Assembly (NCBI RefSeq): GCF_000633355.1
Contig: NZ_AYMQ01000082.1
Coordinates: 1 to 64,000 of the forward strand
Source: Serratia sp. H1w
Lineage (GTDB): Bacteria; Pseudomonadota; Gammaproteobacteria; Enterobacterales; Enterobacteriaceae
Direction of reading: 5' to 3'
DNA length: 64,000 nucleotides
Part shown: positions 1-8,262 of the stretch, piece by piece
Position numbering within the stretch: the first letter of the stretch is position 1
Layout: every line of letters starts with the position of its first letter
Notes under the pieces: model-generated
Databases searched by the model: none
Seen by the model: the letters and a program-made list of their open reading frames with translations, nothing else
Told to the model about the DNA's origin: nothing
Made by a program: the position numbers and the translations under genes

Positions 1-1259
1 CAACACATTGAATACTTGACCCGACATTGACCTGATTGATCACCTCGCCAGCATCCTTGGCCAACGCTACCCCGCCGCCCGCCTGTTCCACACAGGTCAC
101 CATCTTGTTGATCGCGGCAGTCACCCCTTGCTGGATGGTTTTGGTCACTTGCTCAATTTCACTGGCGGCTTTACGTGACTGCTCAGCCAGCGTACGCACC
201 TCATTGGCGACCACGGCAAAACCGCGCCCATGCTCGCCTGCATGTGCGGCCTCGATTGAAGCATTAATCGCCAGTAGATTGGTCTGAGCGGCAATCTTGC
301 GGATCGCCTCGACAATGGTGCCGATCTGTTGCGAGCAGCGCCCCAGATCGCTGACCACGTCAGAAGTCTGCCGGGCAGCCACTTCTACCTGCTGCATCCC
401 CTGCACCGCCTGCTGAACAATCACGGCCCCCTGGGCGGCGGTTTTATCGGTACCCAGCGAAAGATGATGCACGTTACGCACCATTTCCTCTTCATGCTGC
501 TGTTGGAACGTCTGCCGGGTGATGTCCTGGGCGATTTTCACCACCTTCAGTACCCGCCCCTCGTTATCAATGATTGGGTTGTAGCTGGCCTCCAGCCACA
601 CACGCTCCCCGCGCCGGTTGATGCGTTCGAAACGTCCGGTCACAAACTCCCCCCGTGCCAGCCGTTGCCAGTGCTGATAATAGCCGTCAGAGTCGGCAAA
701 TTCCGGCGTACACAGTATGCTGTGCGCCTGGCCGCGTGCTTCCTCCAACCGATAGCCCATCAGATCGAGCATATTGGCGTTGGCATCCAGGATAATGCCC
801 GTGGGCGAAAAAGTGATCATCGCCATTGAGCGGTTCAACGCGGTTAACAAACTCTGATGCTCCTGGGCCTGAGTAATACGGCTGGTCACCTCGCTGGCAA
901 TCTTGATGATCTCCATCACCTCACCGTGTTTATTTAACACCGGGGTGTAAGTGCCTTGCAGCCAGACGGCTTCGCCATCCTTGCGGATACGGCGAATATT
1001 ATCGGTAATGGCCTCGCCGCTATTTAATCTCTGCCAATGGCGCTGATATGCCGGGCTGGCGACATAGCTGGGATCGCAGAAAATACGATGGTGCTGGCCA
1101 ACCACGTCCTGACGCTCGAACCCCATCGTTTGCAAGAACAGATCGTTGGCACGTAATACGGTGCCGTCGGGTTTAAATACGATCATTGCTACCGCATCTT
1201 CAATGGCACCTAATTCGGCACGCCACGGGCTATTGGACTGACGGAGGTTTAAAAACATC
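1..1259 (-). CDS. PAS-domain methyl-accepting chemotaxis protein, 3' end outside the window
   Basis: About 419 N-terminal residues are present and the reading frame is open to the window edge. Two PAS domains follow each other (about residues 10-125 and 130-245), each with a PAC-like end. A methyl-accepting signalling domain follows, with the conserved hairpin-tip motif around residues 340-355 ([19 protein letters not shown]). I see no membrane segment before the PAS domains, so this is probably a soluble or Aer-like energy/redox receptor acting on CheA/CheW; the ligand is unknown. The start is ATG at 1259, preceded by a good AAGGA ribosome binding site. It faces away from the palindrome at 1422-1451. 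Confidence 0.9.
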
Positions 1260-1421
1260 GGGTAATTCCTTCTGGCAGATGAGTTAACAGCTAGGACCCT
1301 GTATTTTTTCTGTATCTTTTGCTCACCAACAAGCGCGATTTCCCTGAAAATGGCGCACGACAATGCTCCAGATGAACTGGATAAAAAACCTTATTTCGTT
1401 AGGTTATTATTGATTTTTTAC

Positions 1422-1451
1422 CTGATAATAAATGTCAGTATTTATTATCAG
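1422..1451. promoter_or_regulatory. Perfect 12-bp inverted repeat upstream of the chemoreceptor gene
   Basis: CTGATAATAAAT at 1422-1433 and ATTTATTATCAG at 1440-1451 are exact inverted copies with a 6-base spacer. It lies about 160 bp upstream of the chemoreceptor start and beyond the hairpin that follows rlmF. It could be an operator or part of a terminator. The GATAAT-like arms recall a Fur box, but the spacing does not match a canonical 19-bp Fur site. Confidence 0.5.
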
Positions 1452-1504
1452 TATTGAGGATAACGCAAGCCGGGCAGAATGAAAGGAACGACAGAATAAA
1501 TAGT

Positions 1505-1530
1505 CGTTGCCGGTGTGGGTACCGGCAACG
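1505..1530 (-). terminator. Putative terminator hairpin after rlmF
   Basis: CGTTGCCGGT and ACCGGCAACG form a perfect 10-bp stem with a 6-base loop. It lies ten bases beyond the rlmF stop and is followed leftwards by a T-rich but interrupted stretch (ACTATTTATTC). It is probably the transcription end of rlmF. Confidence 0.5.
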
Positions 1531-1539
1531 ATCGAGCGA

Positions 1540-2550
1540 TTACTGCCAGCGTTCGGCAGCCCAAGCGGCCTGCTGCTCGGCATCAAGGAAGGTCCAGGCC
1601 ACAAAGCGGCTGATCTTCTGCCCCTGTGCCATTTCAATGGTGCGCACCTCAGCGGCTCCGGCCTGCTTGAGCGCATAATAAATAGCGGGCAGCGTGGTGT
1701 TTTTCGAGATCAGTGAAGTGAACCACAGGCAGTTCTTCGCTTTGCCGACGCTCTCTTCCACCATCTTGCGCACAAAGGCTTCTTCGCCTCCTTCGCACCA
1801 CAGTTCGTTGTTCTTGCCTCCAAAGTTCTGCACCGGCTTTTCCGCCACTTCCCCTTTGCCCAACTTATGCAGCTTGAGGCGGGTGCTGGCGCGTGCTTCC
1901 TGCTCTGAACCGTGGAACGGCGGGTTACACAAGGTCGCGTCGAAGCGCTCGGCAACGCCGATAATGCCCTCGAAGATACACTCCAGCCGTTTTTGCTGGC
2001 GCAGACGCACGGTATTTTTTAACGTCGGGTTCATCGCCACGATCATCTTGGCAGCCCCCAACGAGACCGGATCGGTTTCCGAGCCGGTAAAGCGCCAGCC
2101 ATATTCGCGCTGGCCGATAATAGGGTAAATACAGTTGGCCCCCACGCCGATGTCCAGGATCGCCACGCCTTTACCACGCGGGATCTCGCCACCGTTGCTG
2201 GTCGCCAATAAATCGGCCAGGTGATGCAGATAATCGGCACGCCCCGGGATCGGCGGGCAAAGATAGTCGGCCGGGATATCCCAATGTTCGATGCCGTAAA
2301 AATGTTGCAGCAAGGCACGGTTGAGCATTTTCACGGCAGCAGGATCGGCAAAATCTACCGAAATATCGCCCCAGGAGTTCGGTTTCACAAAGGGTTCCAA
2401 CCCCGGACAGGTAGCGATCAAGGCAGGGAAGTCATAGCGTGAGCGATGGCGATTGCGCGGATGCAGGCCGCTTTTCTGCTGCGGGAAGCTTTTCTTTTTT
2501 TCCACCGTGAAGGGCTCTCTGAAAGGGTTTTCTGGCGCGTAAGATAGCAT
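1540..2550 (-). CDS. rlmF: 23S rRNA (adenine(1618)-N6)-methyltransferase RlmF
   Basis: A SAM-dependent methyltransferase that modifies A1618 of 23S rRNA. The SAM-binding motif ILDIGVGANC is near residues 131-140, and the catalytic motif CNPPFHG of N6-adenine methyltransferases is at about 208-214. The family hallmark GLHPRNRHRSRYD begins near residue 28. The ATG gives 336 residues with a long N-terminus compared with E. coli; a GTG at about codon 16 with an AGAG element upstream is an alternative start. It is a single gene downstream of the cellulose operon and separated from it by a repeat element. Confidence 0.95.
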   Translation of the reverse strand: MLSYAPENPFREPFTVEKKKSFPQQKSGLHPRNRHRSRYDFPALIATCPGLEPFVKPNSWGDISVDFADPAAVKMLNRALLQHFYGIEHWDIPADYLCPPIPGRADYLHHLADLLATSNGGEIPRGKGVAILDIGVGANCIYPIIGQREYGWRFTGSETDPVSLGAAKMIVAMNPTLKNTVRLRQQKRLECIFEGIIGVAERFDATLCNPPFHGSEQEARASTRLKLHKLGKGEVAEKPVQNFGGKNNELWCEGGEEAFVRKMVEESVGKAKNCLWFTSLISKNTTLPAIYYALKQAGAAEVRTIEMAQGQKISRFVAWTFLDAEQQAAWAAERWQ

Positions 2551-2586
2551 AAAGGCTGACTCGGCGCTTGCGACAGTTAAGTAGCG

Positions 2587-2708
2587 CCCCTCACCCTAAC
2601 CCTCTCCCCAAGGAGAGGGGACCGATCGTGCCACCACTTGACTCCTGTGGCTGACTTCAGCACCGAATCGGCTCCCTCTCCCTGTGGGAGAGGGTTGGGG
2701 TGAGGGGA
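2587..2708. repeat. Palindromic composite repeat (CCCTCACCCTAACCC type), copy 1
   Basis: One unit reads CCCCTCACCCTAACCCTCTC followed by a short GGAGAGGGG partner (2587-2620). An inverted partner, CTCCCTCTCCC...GGGAGAGGGTTGGGGTGAGGGG, lies at 2672-2707, about 50 bases away. The whole could fold into one long stem with two smaller hairpins, a BIME-like arrangement. Related copies lie at 42101-42233, 54564-54720 and 57107-57142. It sits between the bcsZ stop and the rlmF start. Confidence 0.85.
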
Positions 2709-2726
2709 AATAGCCATTGCCGAACA

Positions 2727-3743
2727 CTATAGCTGGCTGCGCTGTGCCCAATAGGCCAACAGATGCAGGCTGGCAGAATAGTAATCCTCATCGGGTGCCA
2801 GACGATCGGTTAACGGTCCTCGATCCCCTACCGCCAAATCCCTGACAGACCTCATCCCTTTGTTTTGACTATAGTCGGAGCGTTGTCCGCTCAGCACATC
2901 CAGCCAGGCAGGCGTCGCCCGGCGATCGTAACTGCGCCAGAAGGTCGCGAAGGGGCTCATCGACAGGCTGTCGGCCTTATCCCAATAGAGATAGAGCGGA
3001 ACCCGCACCGCATCAAAACCAAAACGCGGTGCCCAGTCGCTGGCCGGAGCCATCTGCCCACTGGCCCGTAACGTGACCCAGTCACTGGGCAGATGCTGTT
3101 TGCCAAAGCGCATTCTGCTGACCATGATCATGCTATCGTCGATAAGTTTTTTCCAGACCGGGGAATGGCTCTCTAGGTAAAATGCGTGCCAAGCGGGGAA
3201 GACAAAATAAGAAGGGTTTACCGTCACCGAACCGGTCTGGGTGAACCCGCTAGCGCCAGGCAACATCACCCGATAACCGGCGTAGTCGATCACGGTGTGT
3301 TTGAGCAAGGCCTGCTGTATTTGCGCCGAACTGGTCAGGTAGGCCGGAACATGCCAACGCTTCCCGGCCTCCAGCAACGCCCAGGCGATAAAAATATCAC
3401 CATCGGAGGCATTGTTCTTATCCGCAATGGGCTGCGCTTTGCCCGGCTCATAGCGCCAGGAAAACAGGCCGATATCCTGGCGATATAAGGTGTTGCGGGT
3501 CCATTGCCAGAGTTTTTCAAACGCGGGGCGATCGTTATTATAGACCGCCAGGCGCATGGCAAACCCCTGCCCTTCGGTATGGCTGACATTGTTATTACCG
3601 GTATCGACAATCCGCCCATCAGCTAATAGAAAACGCTGTTTGTATTGCGCCCAGCCGCTATCTGCGGCCTGGGTACCGAAGGAAAATACCAACCCCAGCC
3701 AAAGCAGGACTATGCGGAGCTTACCGAACCTGCTTTTCGCCAT
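2727..3743 (-). CDS. bcsZ: Periplasmic endo-1,4-beta-glucanase BcsZ (GH8)
   Basis: A family 8 glycosidase that cuts beta-1,4-glucan in the periplasm during cellulose export. Residues 1-27 are a signal peptide ending FGTQAA. The GH8 motif SHTEGQG follows near residues 54-60 with the catalytic acid at Glu57, then DKNNASDGD and FGFDAVRVP, which carries the likely catalytic base. The length of 338 residues is normal. I chose ATG 3743 because it starts five bases after the bcsD stop with an AAGG site; an upstream ATG at 3776 would overlap bcsD. It is the last gene of the operon, unlike E. coli where bcsZ lies between bcsB and bcsC. Confidence 0.95.
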   Translation of the reverse strand: MAKSRFGKLRIVLLWLGLVFSFGTQAADSGWAQYKQRFLLADGRIVDTGNNNVSHTEGQGFAMRLAVYNNDRPAFEKLWQWTRNTLYRQDIGLFSWRYEPGKAQPIADKNNASDGDIFIAWALLEAGKRWHVPAYLTSSAQIQQALLKHTVIDYAGYRVMLPGASGFTQTGSVTVNPSYFVFPAWHAFYLESHSPVWKKLIDDSMIMVSRMRFGKQHLPSDWVTLRASGQMAPASDWAPRFGFDAVRVPLYLYWDKADSLSMSPFATFWRSYDRRATPAWLDVLSGQRSDYSQNKGMRSVRDLAVGDRGPLTDRLAPDEDYYSASLHLLAYWAQRSQL

Positions 3744-3748
3744 GATGC

Positions 3749-4234
3749 TTACCTTCGCTGCTCGTTTCTGTAGCAAAATACCAGCGTGTTTTCCTTGGCC
3801 GGGCTGCGCCAGCGCAAGGATACATGAGGTTCACCGCCCTGAGCCAACAGCCAGGTGTCATAGGCCCCCTCCATCACCGTGGCAAAAGAGAGTGCCCAGG
3901 CGTCTTCGTTGGCCGGATCGGCGCTGTGCGGGTAAGCATAATGAGTCAGGATCAGCTGTTCGCCATTCGCCTCAATCTGCACCCTGCCCCAGTCAAATTG
4001 CAGCAGCAGAGCATTAAGGGCATCCTCCAACTCTCCCACCGTTTCCGCCTCCGGTAACGGCAGTTTCTTCGCCAGGTTGCTGCCCATCAAACGCAGAAAA
4101 TCCCGGCTGTCCGTATCATCGGCCGAAGCCAGAATGCCGGAGAACACCACTTCAATCAGATCCTGCCAACCCGCCTTAAACTGACGTTGGCGATAATAAT
4201 CAAGCTCATACGAGGTATTAGCCATATCTTGCAT
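3749..4234 (-). CDS. bcsD: Cellulose synthase subunit BcsD
   Basis: BcsD, 161 residues, is a small periplasmic or filament-forming subunit that organises glucan chains into fibrils in type I cellulose loci (known from Komagataeibacter). The N-terminal stretch YYRQRQFKAGWQDLIEV and the later MGSNLAKKLPLP are typical of the family. There is no signal peptide, as usual. It starts two bases after the bcsC stop; a second in-frame ATG at 4225 is possible. Its presence separates this locus from the E. coli type II locus, which lacks bcsD. Confidence 0.93.
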   Translation of the reverse strand: MQDMANTSYELDYYRQRQFKAGWQDLIEVVFSGILASADDTDSRDFLRLMGSNLAKKLPLPEAETVGELEDALNALLLQFDWGRVQIEANGEQLILTHYAYPHSADPANEDAWALSFATVMEGAYDTWLLAQGGEPHVSLRWRSPAKENTLVFCYRNEQRR

Positions 4235-4236
4235 GG

Positions 4237-7200
4237 TTATTTTCCATCTAACAGATATTTAAAATAGAGCAAAGCCGTGCTCTCGGAATAGCTGCCGAAA
4301 GTGTCATAACCCAACTGCCCCCCAACCAACACGCTTGGCGTGACCTTATAGGTCCCCCCCGCCTTCAGGCTGTAGCCAATACCACTCTTGTCCTCGCTGG
4401 CATATTTGGCTTCAGCACCGTAACCCTGGCTGACCAGGTTTTCCAACTGTGCCTGGAGCTGTGGATCGTTCGGGTAATACAGGCTTTCCTGATTGTTATA
4501 GGTCTGATAACCGACGTTGCCGCTCAGAATATAGGTGAAGTTATCCTGCTTTTTGGTGTATTCCACCGGCAGCGAGATGCTTAGGTAGTCCTGCGGGCTG
4601 AAGTATCCCCCTTGACCATAGCTGAAGTAGCTCAGGTTTTTGTCAAAATTCATATAATTGACGTTAACGCCAACCTTCAACTCGCTATCATCATCCTTAT
4701 AAGGGCGAATATAGGCCCCAATATTGCCGGTAACGCCCTTGTTACGGGCCACATTATCGCCAATGTAATTGTAAATCCCCGCACCGCCGTAGGCACCTAC
4801 CACGCCATCATCGAATCCCAGGTTCAGGCTGCCGCCGTTTTTGGTTACTGCCCCCCATTTCTTGCCGGTGATCGTATCCTCAGTGCCGACATAAGACAGC
4901 AGGCTATCCTTTACCGCCCGGCGTTCAACGGTCAAACCCAGCGTAGAATGCTGGCTGAGCTTTGGTGACCAGGTTACGCCACCTACCACTGAATTAAAGC
5001 TGCTGCCCAACGGCGTACTGCCTACGTCCAGCTTGTAGCTGTCACCGGCTAGCGCCAACGCCAGCTCAACCCCGGTATCTTGCTGCTGCCCCGGAGAGTC
5101 GGCATAGATATCATTGGGGCCGAAGGTCTTCGGCTGTGTCACCAGGCCAGCCAGCGTCTGCCTTTCGGTAAAGGCCTGATCCTGCGCTACCGTGGCGGCG
5201 GCACATTCCGGCGTGGTGGCATCGATTGAACACAGGCTATCGCGAGCAGCATGCAGTTGCTGATAACGCAGTTCGGCGGCTTGTGCAGCGGCAGCCGAGG
5301 TCTGTGCAGCCTGTAAAGAGGCCTGCGTCGCCGCCTCAATCGCTCTGGCCTGTTGCAGCGCCCCGGTACCAAAGCGGCTGTTAGCACTGTCGGATGGCGT
5401 GCCGGACTTCAGCATCACCGGAGTAACATCAAAACTGAGCCTGCCATTATCGAACGGCATACCAGACAGGGTGATCGGACTGCGCACTTCAGTGATATTG
5501 CTCAGGCCATTTTCACCACTGCTGTTATCGCGCAGGGAAATATTCCCCTGCATCCAGGTGGCCGTTTTGTTCTGCACCTCATCGATCATATTGTCGATTT
5601 GCTGCAAGGTCGGGTTTTTCGCCACCGCTACCGGCGCACGTGCGTAACCCGGAGCGGCCACCTGCCAAGGCAGCACCTCACCGTAAGCCGAGGAAGAAGT
5701 GTCAACGCTCGATGATGTCGTGCTTTGCGCGGCAAACGGGTTATCCGCCAGCCGTAAGCCGCCAATCACTGCCGAGCCGCCACCTGGAGCACCGGTTACG
5801 CCATTGACACGGTTTTTCGCCTCACGCAGGAATACCATGGCCTGCGGATAGTTACCATCAGCCTGGGCAACACGTGCCGCCAACAGTAACTGATCCGGCG
5901 TTTTAAGCGCGGACAGGCCACGCAACAGCTGTTTGGCCCGATCGACATCGCCTTCAGACAGCGCCACCCCGACGGCACCTTCGCGCGCGCCCTGGTTCAG
6001 GCTGTCCCGGCTGAGCAGGTAGTTGTAAACCTGCCCGGCCTCTTTGTTCATGTTGCCAGACTGATAGAGACGCCCCATCGCCAGCATGATATCGGTATTT
6101 TGCGGATCGCTCTGTAACGCGCCGATCAGCTTGTCATACGCGGCGCTGTACTGCCCCTGCAAACGCAGTTTATCCGCTTCATTGATTACGCTACCGTTAC
6201 GCAGTTGGCCAATCTGGCTACTTGAACTGCGCGCCCGCAGCGCCGGGTTATTCAGCCAGGCATCGGCTTCCTGACTGAGTCCGGCCTGATTGAGCACCGC
6301 GATCTGGGCCGCATAGTCACCGGCGTTACCTTTAACGCCCAGGCGCATGTTGTCACGCACCAACTGCACCGCCGTTGAGGTATCCCCCACCGTCATCAGA
6401 TCTTTCGCCAGTGCCCCGAGGGCTGCGGGTTCGACAGGAGGCTTTTGCGCCAACTGCCGCAAGATGACCGCCGCACTGGCCGTATTGCCCTGACGAAGAT
6501 AGTTCTCTGCACTGGCACGCTGCTGGTTGGCCGACGCCGTGGCAGCCAAAGCCCGCATGCTGCTGTTCTGTCTTGCCGCCGGAATGCGCGCCAGCAAGGT
6601 GGAAACATTCAGCCAGTCGTCACGCTCGGAGGCAAACAACGCGGCCGCGTACAGGCTGTCTGGTGAAGCACCGACCTGCATCAACGGGGAGATCAAGGTT
6701 TGCGCCTGCAACTCTTGCCCCTGTTTGTTCAGGATGCGCGCCATATCCAGGCGAACCCACACGTTCGAGGGCTGCTTTTCCAGCGCCTGTTGCAGGATCA
6801 TCATCGCCCGCTGCGGATCGCCATTCTCCATGGCGGCCTCGGCCTGCCTACGCTGAGGATCAACATTCACCCCAACCACCGCCTGCGCAACTTTAGGTCG
6901 CTGATCGAGCGGAATAGTTTGCAGTACTTGTGCGGCTTCCGGACCTTTGTCGCGCTGTTGCTGTAACAGATAATACAGCCCTAGCCTGGCATCATTGTTT
7001 TGCGGATTTTGCGTCAGCAAGCCACGATACATCTGCTCGGACGCGGTGAAGTCCCCTTTCTTACGTGCCAAGTCGGCTCGGAACAGCGTCACCGCACTGC
7101 CTTTGTCCCCGGTGGCCCGGCTCAAAGGGGCACTGATCGCCAAAGCCTCATCCAATTGGCCTGCATTGGCAGCCTGTTTGGCCTTATCCAATGTGGCGTA

Positions 7201-8226
7201 GAATGCCGCTTCCTGAGCCAAAGATCCCCACTGTGCACTCTGTGGACCGCCCTGTTTTGCCGCCTGGGTAAGGTAGTTTTCTGCCTGTGCGAAGTCGCCG
7301 CTGCGCATCGCCGTAAATCCCATGCCCGCCAGCGCATCACCATCATTCGGGTTAGTGGCCAGGATGGTGGCAAACTGGTTCTTGGCGCTGTCCAGATCCC
7401 CTTTATTCAGCTCGGAAAAACCCACGCCCTTGGCCGAGCCGGTAATATTCTGCTGAAAATAGGCCGCCACGGCCTTGTCCGCGGGGTGCCGTTGCTGATA
7501 AGCATCATACAGCGGCTTATCGGTCGGTTGCGGCGCCAGCCACAGCAGCGCCTGCTTCAGCGCCTGATCCGCTTCGTTATTGTTCGGAGCCATCGCCGCC
7601 AGCATATCGATCCCCTCACGGCGGGTCGATTCCTGATAGGTCAACACTTTCCCCAACACCACGCGGGTTTGCGTGTCATTAGGTTGCATCGCCAGCCGCT
7701 GCTTGAGGCCGTCAATGGCCTCCTGGCGAACCGCCGGTGAACCTGCCAAGGTGAGGTAATACTCGTTGGCGAGATTATCGATCGGTGTCTTACCATTGAA
7801 TACCGTCTGATAGGCCGCAGCCGCCTGGGCAAACTCCCCTTTGGCCGCCAACTGCCTGGCTTGCGCCAACAGGTTTTTGGAAACCGACGGAGCGGCTTCG
7901 GTGCTGTTCAACGCCTGGAGGCGAGGATCGTTAGGCGCAACGGCGCTCAGCTTTTTGCGCCAGATTTCGGCCTTGGCTTTATCCCCACCTTGCATGGCAT
8001 ACAGGGAAAGCAGATACATCGCCTCGGTGTTGTTTTCGTCGATCAGCAGGACTTTCTGCAACGCCCCCTGGGCCAGCTCATCATGCGATTTGTCATGCCA
8101 GTACGCAGCCTGTTGAAACAAGGCTTTCAGCGCCGGGTTATTGTCATCCGCCAGAGCCGACACCGAAAAAATCGTCAGCCCGGCCAGGGAGACCCAATAC
8201 AGTTTCTTTTTCAGCAATAGGTTCAT
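4237..8226 (-). CDS. bcsC: Cellulose synthase outer-membrane secretion protein BcsC
   Basis: 1329 residues. A signal peptide ends at about residue 26 (VSALADD). A long array of TPR repeats fills the periplasmic part to about residue 830 and acts as scaffold for the glucan and the inner-membrane complex. A linker with an Ala/Gln-rich coiled-coil-like stretch follows (about 960-1020). The last 300 or so residues, from about 1030, are the BCSC_C beta-barrel ending in an aromatic-rich strand (ALLYFKYLLDGK). The start has an AGGAG site. The gap to the bcsB stop is 36 bases. Confidence 0.96.
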   Translation of the reverse strand: MNLLLKKKLYWVSLAGLTIFSVSALADDNNPALKALFQQAAYWHDKSHDELAQGALQKVLLIDENNTEAMYLLSLYAMQGGDKAKAEIWRKKLSAVAPNDPRLQALNSTEAAPSVSKNLLAQARQLAAKGEFAQAAAAYQTVFNGKTPIDNLANEYYLTLAGSPAVRQEAIDGLKQRLAMQPNDTQTRVVLGKVLTYQESTRREGIDMLAAMAPNNNEADQALKQALLWLAPQPTDKPLYDAYQQRHPADKAVAAYFQQNITGSAKGVGFSELNKGDLDSAKNQFATILATNPNDGDALAGMGFTAMRSGDFAQAENYLTQAAKQGGPQSAQWGSLAQEAAFYATLDKAKQAANAGQLDEALAISAPLSRATGDKGSAVTLFRADLARKKGDFTASEQMYRGLLTQNPQNNDARLGLYYLLQQQRDKGPEAAQVLQTIPLDQRPKVAQAVVGVNVDPQRRQAEAAMENGDPQRAMMILQQALEKQPSNVWVRLDMARILNKQGQELQAQTLISPLMQVGASPDSLYAAALFASERDDWLNVSTLLARIPAARQNSSMRALAATASANQQRASAENYLRQGNTASAAVILRQLAQKPPVEPAALGALAKDLMTVGDTSTAVQLVRDNMRLGVKGNAGDYAAQIAVLNQAGLSQEADAWLNNPALRARSSSSQIGQLRNGSVINEADKLRLQGQYSAAYDKLIGALQSDPQNTDIMLAMGRLYQSGNMNKEAGQVYNYLLSRDSLNQGAREGAVGVALSEGDVDRAKQLLRGLSALKTPDQLLLAARVAQADGNYPQAMVFLREAKNRVNGVTGAPGGGSAVIGGLRLADNPFAAQSTTSSSVDTSSSAYGEVLPWQVAAPGYARAPVAVAKNPTLQQIDNMIDEVQNKTATWMQGNISLRDNSSGENGLSNITEVRSPITLSGMPFDNGRLSFDVTPVMLKSGTPSDSANSRFGTGALQQARAIEAATQASLQAAQTSAAAAQAAELRYQQLHAARDSLCSIDATTPECAAATVAQDQAFTERQTLAGLVTQPKTFGPNDIYADSPGQQQDTGVELALALAGDSYKLDVGSTPLGSSFNSVVGGVTWSPKLSQHSTLGLTVERRAVKDSLLSYVGTEDTITGKKWGAVTKNGGSLNLGFDDGVVGAYGGAGIYNYIGDNVARNKGVTGNIGAYIRPYKDDDSELKVGVNVNYMNFDKNLSYFSYGQGGYFSPQDYLSISLPVEYTKKQDNFTYILSGNVGYQTYNNQESLYYPNDPQLQAQLENLVSQGYGAEAKYASEDKSGIGYSLKAGGTYKVTPSVLVGGQLGYDTFGSYSESTALLYFKYLLDGK

Positions 8227-8262
8227 TGGCGGCTCCTGTCTGACTGCCGGTCGAGACTGGTG

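Noticed and set aside
7000-7740. 246-residue plus-strand frame inside bcsC
   Set aside because: It is antisense to a fully conserved TPR region of BcsC, has no recognisable domain and is rich in Arg, Gln and His, as expected for a shadow frame.
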